64,000 bases of DNA from Gemmatimonadales bacterium (GCA_019637315.1 JAHBVU010000015.1:1-64000); one strand, 5' to 3'; counted from the stretch's first letter, positions 36,522 to 46,997 are shown. Made by a program: numbers and translations. The notes: generated from the letters alone by a model not told the origin.

Positions 36522-36703
36522 GGGGGTCTCCGCAGTGGGGTCGGCACGGTGGGGCGCGTCTCCGATAATACCCGCAGGGCGGCGTTTCGGAATCCGCGTT
36601 GCCGGCCGGAAATGGGACACCCGGGCTCGAGCGAGCGGCCCTCGATCTTGCCAGCCTCTGCCGGTCGGCGTATTGTATCCAATTCCGCCCTGTTCCCCTC
36701 AAA

Positions 36704-38344
36704 ATGCAAACGCCAATGAACGCTCCATTTCTCGCCAGCCTCCTTCTGACCATCGGGCTCGCTGCCTGCGGAGCTGGCAGCGAACCGGTCGACCTCCTGA
36801 TCCGCGGCGGCACGGTCATCGATGGCACCGGCGCACCGGGCCAGATCGCCGATGTCGGCGTTCGTGACGGCAAGGTCGTCATGATCGGCTCCGGGCGCGG
36901 TGTGCGCGCCGCCGAGACGATCGATGCCACCGGTCTGGTCGTGGCACCCGGCTTCATCGATGTGCACAACCACAGCGACCGTGGAATTGGCGAGCCCGAG
37001 CACCGGCTCAACGAAGGGTTCATCCGCCAGGGCGTAACGCTGATCGTAGGAGGCCCGGATGGGGGGTGGGCGCCGGATGAGATCCGCAAATTGAAAGCGG
37101 CCTACGAGGCGAATGGCGTGGGCACCAACTACGCCTTCTACGTTGGGCACAATGGGATCCGCCGAGCCGCGATGGGCGAGAGCCAGCAGCGGCCGCCGAC
37201 CGCGCAGGAGCTCGACGCCATGCGCGCCATGGTTCGTGAAGGAATGGAGCTGGGCGCCATCGGCCTCTCCACTGGCCTGATGTACGAGCCGGGGATGTTC
37301 AGCACTACGGACGAGGTCGTCGAACTTGCCCGGGAGGTCAAACCGTTCGGCGGGATTTTCGACTCGCACGTTCGTGATCCGGTGAAACGCCTGATCGAAT
37401 CTGACGCCGAGGTGATCGAGATCGGTGAGCGCGCCGGGGTCCCGGCGAACATTGCCCACGAGAAATCCGTTGCGCTGGAGAATGAGGGCAAGATCCGCGA
37501 GGTCATCGCCATGGTCAATGCGGCGAGGGCGCGCGGCGTGACGGTGACGTCCGATCAATACCCCTACGACGGGGCCGCGACCAGTTCGGTCCAGGCGATC
37601 GTCGTCCTTCCGAAGGACCTGCGGGGCCGTGACAACTTCGACCTCAAAGCCGCGCTCCGCAACCGCGCGATGCGGGCGCGCCTCAAGCAGACGAGCGAGA
37701 ATGGCGTCGACGGCGGCTTTGCCTGGATCAAGGCGACCGGCTACAGCTCGATGCGCATCACCAGCAGCCGCGACTACCCCGACCTGGTCGGCAAATACCT
37801 CTCGGAGTTGGCCAAGGAGCGCGGGTTGAGCGGCTTCGACCTGGTCAGCGATCTCATCCTGCGCGCCGAGCATCCCGTCGGCATCACGCTCGGCGCGATC
37901 AAGGAGCACGAGGTGCGAGAGCTGATGACGCAGCCCTGGAACATGATCGCGAGCGATGGCGCCGTGATCGCGCCTGGGAGCAACCGCGGCCATCCCCGCT
38001 CGACAGGTACCTTTCCCCGGGTGCTCGGCCACTACGTCCGCGAGGAAGGCGTGCTCTCGCTCGAGGACGCGATCATGAAGATGACTTCCCTGCCGGCGGT
38101 CTATGCCGGGTTCACCGATCGGGGCCGGCTGGCGCCGGAGATGGTCGCGGATATTGCGATCTTCGATCCGAAGACGATCATCGACCGCTCGACCTGGGAC
38201 GAGCCCGGACTCTATTCAGAGGGCGTCGTTCATGTGCTGGTCAATGGCGTGTTCGTGCTGAAGGACGGCAAGATGACGGGTGAGGCGCCAGGGGTCTTCG
38301 TTCCGCGGAGCAAACCGGCCACGACCCAGACGGCCAACCGTTGA
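36704..38344 (+). CDS. D-aminoacylase-like amidohydrolase lipoprotein
   Basis: About 546 residues from ATG 36704 (second ATG 36716). Lipobox LAACGAG, then the amidohydrolase beta domain (DLLIRGGTVIDGTGAPGQ) and the barrel with DVHNHSD, His in FDSHVRD and NIAHEKS, and the late metal Asp in IASDGAVIAPG. This is the N-acyl-D-amino-acid deacylase family. The usual NCG motif of D-aminoacylase reads GGPDGG here, so the Cys ligand is absent and the metal site differs. It likely hydrolyses N-acyl or D-residue amides at the envelope. Divergent from the MscS operon. Confidence 0.88.
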   Translation: MQTPMNAPFLASLLLTIGLAACGAGSEPVDLLIRGGTVIDGTGAPGQIADVGVRDGKVVMIGSGRGVRAAETIDATGLVVAPGFIDVHNHSDRGIGEPEHRLNEGFIRQGVTLIVGGPDGGWAPDEIRKLKAAYEANGVGTNYAFYVGHNGIRRAAMGESQQRPPTAQELDAMRAMVREGMELGAIGLSTGLMYEPGMFSTTDEVVELAREVKPFGGIFDSHVRDPVKRLIESDAEVIEIGERAGVPANIAHEKSVALENEGKIREVIAMVNAARARGVTVTSDQYPYDGAATSSVQAIVVLPKDLRGRDNFDLKAALRNRAMRARLKQTSENGVDGGFAWIKATGYSSMRITSSRDYPDLVGKYLSELAKERGLSGFDLVSDLILRAEHPVGITLGAIKEHEVRELMTQPWNMIASDGAVIAPGSNRGHPRSTGTFPRVLGHYVREEGVLSLEDAIMKMTSLPAVYAGFTDRGRLAPEMVADIAIFDPKTIIDRSTWDEPGLYSEGVVHVLVNGVFVLKDGKMTGEAPGVFVPRSKPATTQTANR

Positions 38345-38351
38345 AGAAAGC

Positions 38352-40373
38352 CTAGAACACGCGGAGCAGGAGTCGAAGCGACCGGCCCGGAAGCGGCAGA
38401 CCACATTGATCGAAGACGGCGCGGTCTCCCAGGTTCTCGAGGGAGACCCGCGCCTCCAGGCGTGACAGCATCCCGCCCCTCCGCACCGACCACCGCCGGC
38501 TCAGCTCAGCCCCGAACAGCGCGCCGCCATCGAGTCGGGTATCCGCTCCGGTGCCCGGATCGATGCAGAATTGCCGCCCCGTGAAGCCGAGATCGACGCC
38601 GCCGAAGAGGCCGACCGGCAGCGGAAAACGGGTCCGAACACTGCCGTACACCTCCGGCAGACCCTCCGGCTGCCGAGGCACCGCCGCCGTGTCCGAGATG
38701 CCAATCGACTGGAGCGTCAGGTCCGCAGACAGCGTCACCGCCCCGATGGGCACCGTGCCGAGCAGCTCGACACCGGTACTTCGGATCCGGTCACGGTTGA
38801 CGCGCATGAACCGGCGGTCCGGCGCCGGCAGGGTCACCCGCACCACCGCGTCGTTGACCTGATGCCGGAAGGCGACGACCTGGACTTCCCCTCTTCCGAT
38901 TGGCGCGGTGACGCCGGTCTCCATCCCAACCAGATTCTCGGGCCGAAGCTCCGGATTCGGCGCGAAGCGATCGAGGGCTCCCGAGTAGAGCTCGCGCAGC
39001 GCGGGAAATCGGGCACGGCGACTGACTCCGCCGTGGATCCGAGTGCCTCCGTCCAGGCCTAACGTGGCGCCGAGCCGGCCGCCCCATTCCGAGTACCGGG
39101 GAAACGAAGGGCGCCCACCGGTCTCGGGCGTGCGGGCGTTGTCATACGCACCCCCGATCGACAATCGAAGCGACTCGATCGCACCGCGACCCTCGATCAA
39201 TCGCCAGACCGTTTCAGCCCCCAGACTGGCAACGCGCTGGCGATAGCGCGCCGACTCACCCGGCAGCCGCTCGTCGTGCCGAGTCTCGGCGAGGGTAAAG
39301 GCGCTGCGCAGCTCGCCTCGGGAACCAAGCGTGTGGTCACCGAGGAGACGGAGTGTCAGGGTTCGGTCGTGACCGTCTTCGAAGCCATTGACAGCGGTAT
39401 AGTCCCGGCCGGTGTAGGAGTCGATCTCGGTCCGTCCGACGTCCACGCCGAGGCTCGCCTCGAGGTCGCCGCGGCCCCCGAAGAGCGCAGCACGATCACC
39501 GGTACCGCCGGAGGCGACAGCCACCGCGCGCGAGAGGTGCGGATAGCGCCAGAAGCGTGCGTTGCTGTTGCCGAGCTCCGCCGCGATGCCCCGCGATCCC
39601 CGAAAGCCGAACCCTGTCACCGACCCCCAGGTGCCGGAATGGCCCTGAAACCGAACCGCGGCAAAGCCATCGTAGCTCCTGCTGTCGGTATTGACGCGGG
39701 TGTCCCTTGTGCCCGGGATAGGCTCTACGATCCCTCGAGCCAGCGGGTATCCCGGCGAATCGGCGAAGCCCGCGCCTGTGCGTACCAACCAGCGACCGGC
39801 CCCGGTCTCGAAGGGAAGCGAGAGGGTACCCGAGGTGCTGACACCACCCAGCGCGTCGGCGCCAAAGGCAAGCTGCGCCGATTTGCCCGACGGCTGCAGC
39901 ATGCTGCTCCCGACCCGGATGTCGAGGACCCCGCCGAGCGCGTTGGGTCCCTGGAGCATGGTGGCGAGGCCGCGAGTATACTCGAGCCGATCGACGGCCG
40001 TGGCGGGCACCACTGAGAGGTCGACCCGGGCATCCCAGGCCAGGTTGAGGGGGATGCCGTCGACCAGCACCGCAACCTGCCGCGAGTCGGAGCCGCGTGC
40101 CGAAAGCTCGGCCTCACCGCGGGAATTGCGCCTGACGCGGAGTGCCGGCAGCTCCCGCACGACGAGCTCGAGGCTCGGCGCCGGCGGCACCCGGAGGGAA
40201 TCGAGCCGAAGCTCGAACGCGCTCGCACCCCCGACCGTGACGATCGGTTTGACCGCCCGGACCACCAGCTCCTCCAGCGCGGCGGGCTTCTTCCTGACTG
40301 TATCGGCCGGCTCCTGGTAGGAGAGGCCGACGGAAGCGGAGAGCCCGAGCAGCAGACAGCAGAAAGCAAGCAT
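38352..40373 (-). CDS. TonB-dependent outer membrane receptor
   Basis: 673 residues from ATG 40373 (MLAFCCLLLGLSASVG, signal peptide). Plug domain: LEELVVRAVKPIVTVGG, LVVRELPALRVRRNSRGEAEL, VAVLVDGIPLNLAWDARVDLS, DRLEYTRGLATMLQGPNALGG. A long beta barrel follows, ending with the aromatic terminal strand RSLRLLLRVF. There is no carboxypeptidase-type N-terminal extension. It should import a siderophore, vitamin or oligomer with TonB energy. Divergent from the VPS10 gene with only ~60 bases between starts. Confidence 0.9.
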   Translation of the reverse strand: MLAFCCLLLGLSASVGLSYQEPADTVRKKPAALEELVVRAVKPIVTVGGASAFELRLDSLRVPPAPSLELVVRELPALRVRRNSRGEAELSARGSDSRQVAVLVDGIPLNLAWDARVDLSVVPATAVDRLEYTRGLATMLQGPNALGGVLDIRVGSSMLQPSGKSAQLAFGADALGGVSTSGTLSLPFETGAGRWLVRTGAGFADSPGYPLARGIVEPIPGTRDTRVNTDSRSYDGFAAVRFQGHSGTWGSVTGFGFRGSRGIAAELGNSNARFWRYPHLSRAVAVASGGTGDRAALFGGRGDLEASLGVDVGRTEIDSYTGRDYTAVNGFEDGHDRTLTLRLLGDHTLGSRGELRSAFTLAETRHDERLPGESARYRQRVASLGAETVWRLIEGRGAIESLRLSIGGAYDNARTPETGGRPSFPRYSEWGGRLGATLGLDGGTRIHGGVSRRARFPALRELYSGALDRFAPNPELRPENLVGMETGVTAPIGRGEVQVVAFRHQVNDAVVRVTLPAPDRRFMRVNRDRIRSTGVELLGTVPIGAVTLSADLTLQSIGISDTAAVPRQPEGLPEVYGSVRTRFPLPVGLFGGVDLGFTGRQFCIDPGTGADTRLDGGALFGAELSRRWSVRRGGMLSRLEARVSLENLGDRAVFDQCGLPLPGRSLRLLLRVF

Positions 40374-40435
40374 TCGGCGTAGATTTGGTGTGACCGGCCC
40401 CGGCCGGCCCCCCGACCTCAACGGAGATAGTTTCG

Positions 40436-43400
40436 ATGATCCACGGCGTCCCCGCCCGCGGGCTCCTCACGGCGTTCTTCCTCGGCGCGACGGTGTTCCC
40501 TGCGGTCGGCACTGCTCAGCCGGCGGCCCATGCGGTCGACTCGATGCTCTTCCGCGGCCTGGCCTGGCGCAACGTCGGCCCGAACCGCGGCGGCCGGTCC
40601 ATCACGGTCGCCGGCACCGTCGCCCGCCCCCTGGAATACTACTTCGGTGCCACCGGCGGCGGGGTCTGGAAGACGACCGACGCCGGCGCCACCTGGGATC
40701 CCGTCGGCGACGGCCAGTTTGCCACGTCCTCCGTTGGCGCCGTGGCCCAGTGTGAGGCCAATCCGGACGTCGTCTGGGCCGGCTTCGGCGAGGTGCAGTT
40801 CCGGGGCAACGTGATACCGGGCGACGGCGTCTACAAGAGCACGGACGCCGGGAAGACCTGGACCCACAAGGGCCTCGATTCGCCCACCGGCCAGCAGATG
40901 GTAGGACGAATCAGGATCGACCCCGCCGATTGCAACCGAGTCTATGTGGCGGTCCTCGGCGATCCGTTCGGACCGAATGAGGAACGCGGCGTGTTCCGGA
41001 CGACCAACGGCGGCGACCGGTGGGAGAAGGTCCTCTTCCGCTCCAATCAGGCTGGCGCGGTGGACCTCGTGATCGACCCTGGCAACCCGCGCACCCTCTA
41101 CGCCGGATTCTGGCAGGCGCACCGGAAAGAGTGGAAGCTCGAGAGCGGCGGTCCCGGCAGCGGCCTCTTCAAGAGCACCGACGGGGGCTCGACCTGGAGC
41201 GAGCTGACGAAGAAAGCCGGGCTGCCCACCAGCACCTGGGGCAAAGTCGGCGTCAGCGTCTCGGGAGCGGACCCGAACCGGGTCTACGCCATCATCGAAG
41301 CCGATTCCGGCGGCGTGTTCGCCTCCAACGACGCCGGCGAAAGCTGGGCACGGGTGAGCGACAACCGCAACCTGCGCCAGCGCGCCTTCTACTACACCCG
41401 GATCTACGCCGACCCCAAGGACCGGGAAACGGTGTACATCGTGAACGTTCAGTTCTGGCGCTCGAAGGATGGCGGCAAGACCTGGAACAGCATTGAGGTT
41501 CCCCACGGCGACAACCACGACCTCTGGATCGATCCGACCAACAATCAGCGGATGATCAACTCGAACGACGGCGGCGCCAACGTCTCCTGGAACGCGGGGC
41601 GAACCTGGACCGGGCAGCCCTACCCGACCGCTCAGATGTATGATGTCCGAGTCACCAACCACTTCCCGTACCAGATTTGCGGTGGGCAGCAGGACAACAG
41701 CACGGCGTGCGTGCCGATGGATGGCGACGGAACCTACATGTACGCTCCCGGTGGCTGCGAAACCGGACCGGTCACGCCGCATCCGGCCGACGTCAATCTC
41801 TTCTATGCCGCGTGCTACGGCGGCTACATGAGCTTCATGAGCCGGGTCACCGGCCAGAATCGCGCCGTCACCGTCTGGCCCGTCAATCCGATGGGCAACT
41901 CGGCGCGCGACCTGCGAGAACGGTTTCAGTGGAACCATCCGATCACGGCCTCGAGCCATGACAGTCGAGTCGTCTATGTCGGCTCGCAGCACGTTTGGCG
42001 CTCGGACAACGCCGGGCAGAGCTGGCGGCGGATCAGCGGTGACCTCACCTGGGCGGACCCGGAGACCCTGGGGCCCTCTGGCGGCGACATTACCCGCGAC
42101 CAGACCAGCGTCGAGTACTACGGCACCGTGTGGCGGATCACCGAATCGCGTCACGCCAAGGGCGAGCTGTGGGTCGGGTCGGACGACGGCAAGCTGCATC
42201 TGACGCGCGATGACGGCGGCACCTGGACCGATATCACGCCGCCGGGGCTTCCCAAGTTCAGTCGCATCCACGAAATCGACGTGTCGCCGCATACGCCAGG
42301 CAAGGCCTATGTCGCTGCGGTGCGGTATCGGAGCCAGGACGTGGCGCCGTATCTCTACCGGACCACTGACTACGGGCGAACCTGGACCACAATCGTGAAC
42401 GGCATTCCAGCCGGGCACTACGTTCGCACGGTTCGGGAAGATCTCGTTCGTCCAGGGCTGCTCTACGCAGGTACCGAGCGCGGCGTGCTGGTCTCGTTCG
42501 ATGACGGGGCCCGCTGGCAGTCGCTCCAGCTCAACCTCCCGACCGTGCAGGTGCCGGGCCTCGTGCTCAAAGGCGACGACGTGATCATCGCCACCCACGG
42601 GCGGTCATACTACGTGCTCGACAACGTCACACCGCTGCGGCAAGCCTCCGCGGGGCTCGCTGCCGCCCCGGCGCATCTCTACCGCCCGGCAACCGCCGTG
42701 CGGACGCTGTCGCGGCCGGCCGAAAATTATGAGCGGACCCGAGCGTTCCTGCCCGAAATCGACTACGTGCTGCGACAGCCGGCCGACACGATAACCCTCG
42801 AGATTCTCGATGCGGATGGTCGGGTGATCCGCACCTTTGCCACCAAGCGGCCCGACACGACTCGGCCTGATACACTTCGGCGGCGGCCCGACAGCCTGTC
42901 GATCGCGGCGGGTCACCACCGGTTCCGTTGGGACATGCGCTATCCGGGTCCGCGCGACTTCAAGGGCCTCATCTTCTGGGGAGCCAACACGCAGGGACCG
43001 CTGGCGCCTCCGGGGCGCTATCAGGCCCGCCTGACGGTCCACGGTCGGTCGTTCACGGAGCCGTTCGAGATCGTCAAGGACCCGCGGCTCGCCGATGTGG
43101 CACAGGCCGACTTCGAGGCGCAGTTCCGGCTTTCCTCCGAGATCACGACCCGGGTGGATGATGCCCATCGGGCCGTGATCCAGGTGCGCAGCGTGCGTGA
43201 GCAGGTCGACGACCGGCTCAAGAAGAGCAACGATCGGACCCTTGCCACCCTGGCCGCTCGGTTCCGGACCGGAATCGGCGCCGTCGAGGAAGAGGTGTAC
43301 CAGGTCCGCATGCAGGCGCGTCAGGACCCGCTCAACTTCCCGATCAAGCTCAACAATCAGATCGCGGCGCTGAAGGGTGTGGTGGAAAGCGCCGACGCGC

Positions 43401-43579
43401 GCCCGACCGACCAGGCGGTTGAGGCCTTTCAGTTCCTGTCGGGCGAACTGGCTGCGCGGCTGACGCGGCTCCAGGTGCTCTTTACCGAAGACCTGTCACA
43501 GCTCAACGAGCAGCTCCGGCGGCTGGGGCTCGAGCCGATCGTGGTGCCGGACCGTCAGGCTCCGCCGGCGACCACATGA
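40436..43579 (+). CDS. Large VPS10/sortilin-like BNR propeller protein
   Basis: 1047 residues with a signal peptide (1-28). Many Asp-box/BNR repeats: SxDxGxTW-type turns as GVWKTTDAGATWD, GVYKSTDAGKTWTHKG, LFKSTDGGSTWSEL, WRSKDGGKTWNS and WRSDNAGQSWRRI, giving a 10-bladed sortilin-like propeller over residues ~35-750. The C-terminal ~270 residues have a FlgD/CARDB-like beta strand block (TLEILDADGRVIRTFAT) and a helical tail. Such secreted proteins are abundant in this kind of genome; ligand binding or glycan hydrolysis has been suggested. Its stop overlaps the start of the CocE-like gene by 4 bases. Confidence 0.88.
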   Translation: MIHGVPARGLLTAFFLGATVFPAVGTAQPAAHAVDSMLFRGLAWRNVGPNRGGRSITVAGTVARPLEYYFGATGGGVWKTTDAGATWDPVGDGQFATSSVGAVAQCEANPDVVWAGFGEVQFRGNVIPGDGVYKSTDAGKTWTHKGLDSPTGQQMVGRIRIDPADCNRVYVAVLGDPFGPNEERGVFRTTNGGDRWEKVLFRSNQAGAVDLVIDPGNPRTLYAGFWQAHRKEWKLESGGPGSGLFKSTDGGSTWSELTKKAGLPTSTWGKVGVSVSGADPNRVYAIIEADSGGVFASNDAGESWARVSDNRNLRQRAFYYTRIYADPKDRETVYIVNVQFWRSKDGGKTWNSIEVPHGDNHDLWIDPTNNQRMINSNDGGANVSWNAGRTWTGQPYPTAQMYDVRVTNHFPYQICGGQQDNSTACVPMDGDGTYMYAPGGCETGPVTPHPADVNLFYAACYGGYMSFMSRVTGQNRAVTVWPVNPMGNSARDLRERFQWNHPITASSHDSRVVYVGSQHVWRSDNAGQSWRRISGDLTWADPETLGPSGGDITRDQTSVEYYGTVWRITESRHAKGELWVGSDDGKLHLTRDDGGTWTDITPPGLPKFSRIHEIDVSPHTPGKAYVAAVRYRSQDVAPYLYRTTDYGRTWTTIVNGIPAGHYVRTVREDLVRPGLLYAGTERGVLVSFDDGARWQSLQLNLPTVQVPGLVLKGDDVIIATHGRSYYVLDNVTPLRQASAGLAAAPAHLYRPATAVRTLSRPAENYERTRAFLPEIDYVLRQPADTITLEILDADGRVIRTFATKRPDTTRPDTLRRRPDSLSIAAGHHRFRWDMRYPGPRDFKGLIFWGANTQGPLAPPGRYQARLTVHGRSFTEPFEIVKDPRLADVAQADFEAQFRLSSEITTRVDDAHRAVIQVRSVREQVDDRLKKSNDRTLATLAARFRTGIGAVEEEVYQVRMQARQDPLNFPIKLNNQIAALKGVVESADARPTDQAVEAFQFLSGELAARLTRLQVLFTEDLSQLNEQLRRLGLEPIVVPDRQAPPATT

Positions 43580-45465
43580 AATCGGTGCTGGAGGGTGGTA
43601 TAAGGCGACTGCGGAGGGCCCGCGTCGGGCTGGTCGTCCTGCTCAGCTTGAGCTCGACGGAGACCTGGGCCCAACCCGCGGCCGCTGCCCGGGTATCGCG
43701 ACCTGGCGAGTATACCGGCTGGTCCTCGCCCACGTACGATGGTCACGAGCGAACCTCGTTCTACCTCCCGATGCGCGACGGCGTACGCCTCGCGGTGGAC
43801 CTCTTTCGACCCACCCGAGGCGGCGCATTGCACACCGAGCGACTCCCCGTCGTCTGGACCCATCATCGCTACAACCGCGCCTTCCGAAGCGGCGACCGGC
43901 TGGTCGACTATCTGCAGGGCTTCGGGCGCGGCGTGGACCGGCTGCTCGCGCACGGCTACGTGGTCGCGGCGGTCGACACCCGGGGCGGCGGCGCGTCGTT
44001 CGGGACCCAGCAGGGTTTCTTCATGCCGGAAGAAACCCGGGATGCGCACGAGATCACCGAGTGGCTGGCTTCCCAGCCCTGGTCCACCGGGAAGATCGGC
44101 ATGACCGGGCGCTCGTACCTTGGCATTACCCAGTTCTTCGCAGCCAGCACCAGGCCGCCGCATCTGGTAGCCATCTTCCCCGAGATGTACGTCTTCGAGT
44201 GGTATCCGATGATCTGGCCTGGCGGGATCTTCCGCGACGACTTCTTCGCCAAGTGGCAGTACCTGACCCACCAGCTCGATAACGCGGTGTCATTCACCTG
44301 GGGCCCGATTCAGTTCGGCGGTGTCGCCCCCGTCGACGGGCCTGGCGCGCTGGCCCGCCGTGATTCTGCCATCGCCGGGCATCGTGCCAACCGTGACATG
44401 CTGGAGATGTGGCGCGGGGTCCCGTTCCGCAACAGCATCGATCCCGTGAGCGGAAAGCCGATCCACCACGAGCGTGGCCCGGCCACCTACCTCGACGAGA
44501 TCAATGCCTCGGGCGTCGCCGTCTATGGCCTGGCCGGATGGTACGACGCTTTTCCACGCGACGCCTTCCTGTGGTTCGCCAACCTGAGCGTTCCCCAGAA
44601 GCTGATCGTCGGCCCCTGGTTCCACGGACAGACGGACGGTTTCGATCTCGGCGCCGAGCGGGTCCGCTGGTTCGATCGCTGGCTCAAGGGAATCGACAAC
44701 GGCATCGACCGCGAGCCGCCGATCCGCTATTACGTGATCGACGGCGAGCCGGGGCGCGAGTGGCGGACGGCCACGACGTGGCCGCTGCCCGAAGCGCAGC
44801 CCGTGGCCTACTACCTCCGTGAAGGTCGCTCGGAAAGCAGTGGCTCCCGAAACGATGGACGGCTCCTGACCGCCGCACCGACGGTCGCCACGGCGGCGGA
44901 CAGCCAACGGGTCGACACCACGGCCACACTCGGTCCAGGCAACCGATGGGCCAACACCTACGGTGGAGCCGTTGGCTATCCCGACCTCGCGGCCAACGAC
45001 GCCAAGGGGTTCACGTTCACGACGGCGCCACTCGCGAGGCCCGTCACGGTGGTCGGGCACCCGGTGGTGCACCTGTGGGTGACGTCCAGCGCCCACGATG
45101 CCGATGTGATGGTCTATCTCGAAGAAGTGGACGCCGCAGGCCGTTCAACTTACGTGACCGAGGGTGTGCTCCGCGCGTCGCACCGCAAGCTCGGCATGCC
45201 GCCCTTCAAGAACTTCGGACTGCCGTGGCCAAGGAGCCATCGTGAGGACGTCGCGCCGCTTCCTGCGGAGCCGACCGAGCTGGTATTCGATCTCCATCCA
45301 ACGGCCAAGCGGTTCCGGGTCGGCCACCGGATTCGGGTTACCGTTCAAGGCGCCGACCGGGACACCCATCTTGCGGTGCATCCGAATCCGCCCCCGACCG
45401 TGGCGGTATGGCGCGATGCCAGCCGCCCGTCGCGCGTCATCCTGCCGGTCGTGCCCAGCTCATAG
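43576..45465 (+). CDS. CocE/NonD-type S15 alpha/beta hydrolase (X-Pro dipeptidyl-peptidase-like)
   Basis: 629 residues with an N-terminal signal segment (VGLVVLLSLSSTETWAQ). S15 landmarks: DGVRLAVDLFRP, nucleophile S180 in GKIGMTGRSYLG, acid region GLAGWYDAFPRDAF, His in VGPWFHGQTDG, followed by the jelly-roll domain (VVHLWVTSSAHDADVMVYL, RFRVGHRIRVTV). Relatives hydrolyse cocaine, beta-lactam esters (glutaryl-7-ACA) or Xaa-Pro dipeptides. Translationally coupled to the upstream VPS10 protein (ATGA overlap). Confidence 0.9.
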   Translation: MKSVLEGGIRRLRRARVGLVVLLSLSSTETWAQPAAAARVSRPGEYTGWSSPTYDGHERTSFYLPMRDGVRLAVDLFRPTRGGALHTERLPVVWTHHRYNRAFRSGDRLVDYLQGFGRGVDRLLAHGYVVAAVDTRGGGASFGTQQGFFMPEETRDAHEITEWLASQPWSTGKIGMTGRSYLGITQFFAASTRPPHLVAIFPEMYVFEWYPMIWPGGIFRDDFFAKWQYLTHQLDNAVSFTWGPIQFGGVAPVDGPGALARRDSAIAGHRANRDMLEMWRGVPFRNSIDPVSGKPIHHERGPATYLDEINASGVAVYGLAGWYDAFPRDAFLWFANLSVPQKLIVGPWFHGQTDGFDLGAERVRWFDRWLKGIDNGIDREPPIRYYVIDGEPGREWRTATTWPLPEAQPVAYYLREGRSESSGSRNDGRLLTAAPTVATAADSQRVDTTATLGPGNRWANTYGGAVGYPDLAANDAKGFTFTTAPLARPVTVVGHPVVHLWVTSSAHDADVMVYLEEVDAAGRSTYVTEGVLRASHRKLGMPPFKNFGLPWPRSHREDVAPLPAEPTELVFDLHPTAKRFRVGHRIRVTVQGADRDTHLAVHPNPPPTVAVWRDASRPSRVILPVVPSS

Positions 45466-45569
45466 CCGCCCGGCCGAGAGGTTGAGCGACGCGCGTCCGA
45501 CGCCCTATCCCAGGACCCGGCGGAATCGGTCGATCAGGTCGCGCACGGGCACCACAAAGCCGCGCTGGT

Positions 45570-46997
45570 TCATCGGGTCGGAAACGCCTTGAGAACTTCC
45601 CGCGTCAGATCCCAGGCGTCAAATCCCTGGCGTCCGTAATCCAAGCCACGGCGCACGATCACCAGATCATGCGAAGGAACGATGATCGTGTACTGTCCGC
45701 GATTGCCGCGAGTGGCGTAAGCATTGGCCGGGATCTCACCTTTACGGTTGTCAGGCACCAGCCAGAACTGCCCGCCGTAGTCGTGCCCGCGCACTGCGCT
45801 CGAGGGTGCCGGCGTGCGCACAAAGCGAATCCAATCCTCCGAGATGATTCGCTGCCCGTCCCACACCCCGTTGTTCAGGTAGAGCAGCCCAAAGCGCGCC
45901 AGGTCTCGCGCGTTGGTGTAGATCTGGCTGCTCAGGATGAAGTCGCCGAAGCGATCGGTGCTCACCAGCGTGTTTCGCATCCCGATCCGGTCGAACAGCG
46001 CCTTGCGCGGCCAGTCCAGGTAGGCCTGCTCGCTGCCTAACGCGAGCTTCATGCGGTAGGTCGCCAGGATCGTATCGTAATTCTCATAGTCCCAGCTCGT
46101 GCCGGGCTTCCGGATCAAGGCTCGGTCGCGCGCTTGGTCGACGGAGCTCACGCCGGCCCAGTACGACATGCCCGAGCCCGTTGCGTACTCGAGCCCGGCG
46201 TTGTCGATCGGATAGAGGCCGCTCGCCATGTTGAGCACGTGGCGGAGGGTAATCGCGTTCCGCGGATCGTCGGCCGGGCTCTCCGCTTTGGGCAGCCACT
46301 CGATACCGAGCGGCTCGTCGAGCGCGAGCTTGCCCTGATCGACCAGGATGCCAATCAGGGTGGAGGCAATGCTCTTGGCGGTCGACCAGGTGCGGGTCCG
46401 GGTACTCACATTCACGCCAGGTGCGTAGCGCTCGTGGATGATCTGGCCCTTGTGCACGACGAGCAGGCTCAGGGTAATCTGCTCCCTGCTCGACCGATTG
46501 AAGGACCAGTCCGAGGCCGCCTGGAGCGCGGATGCGCTGATCCCCGCCGGGAGCGGCCGAGACTCGACCTTGTCGCCGTTAGGCCACGGAATCGTGGCGG
46601 GATCTCCCGACAGTGGCGGCGTGGACAATCTGGGCAGCTCGTCGATGCTGTCGAAGGTCTGGTCGGGTGCCATGACGACACAGCCGATGCCCTCACGGTA
46701 CGCGGCCCGCACCGTCGGGGCGCCCCCCGCCGGCAACCCGATCGCGACGGCCTTTCGCACCTGATCCACGGTATAATCCCCGCCCCTTGCAGTACCGACA
46801 ACGCCCGAGACGAGCTTCAGCTCCTGATCGAAGATCTGCTCCAGCGTCCGATGCGATGTGAAGAGGCCGTTGCACATCAGGACCGCCTGCTGACCGCGCT
46901 GGATCATGACGCGTTGCGGGGTCCAGTAGTCGAATCGGTCGGGCGTCTGGGCCAGGAGCGCCGAAGGGACGAGAGCCGCAATGAGGAAGGAGCGCAT
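45570..46997 (-). CDS. Secreted S12-family serine hydrolase
   Basis: 475 residues from ATG 46997 (MRSFLIAALVPSALLAQ, signal peptide). SxxK at S205-T-A-K208 (TWSTAKSIAS), YxN at Y304-E-N306 (WDYENYDTI). No KTG/HGG is clear; the last active-site strand reads ATRGNRGQYTIIVP. It has about 170 extra N-terminal residues before the hydrolase domain. This resembles the 6-aminohexanoate-dimer hydrolase (NylB)-like branch, which acts on amides. Divergent from the VapBC module. Confidence 0.85.
   Translation of the reverse strand: MRSFLIAALVPSALLAQTPDRFDYWTPQRVMIQRGQQAVLMCNGLFTSHRTLEQIFDQELKLVSGVVGTARGGDYTVDQVRKAVAIGLPAGGAPTVRAAYREGIGCVVMAPDQTFDSIDELPRLSTPPLSGDPATIPWPNGDKVESRPLPAGISASALQAASDWSFNRSSREQITLSLLVVHKGQIIHERYAPGVNVSTRTRTWSTAKSIASTLIGILVDQGKLALDEPLGIEWLPKAESPADDPRNAITLRHVLNMASGLYPIDNAGLEYATGSGMSYWAGVSSVDQARDRALIRKPGTSWDYENYDTILATYRMKLALGSEQAYLDWPRKALFDRIGMRNTLVSTDRFGDFILSSQIYTNARDLARFGLLYLNNGVWDGQRIISEDWIRFVRTPAPSSAVRGHDYGGQFWLVPDNRKGEIPANAYATRGNRGQYTIIVPSHDLVIVRRGLDYGRQGFDAWDLTREVLKAFPTR

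Noticed and set aside
40418-42598. A 726-codon frame on the minus strand opposite the VPS10 gene
   Set aside because: The reverse complement of the BNR repeats explains it; no start, signal or domain.
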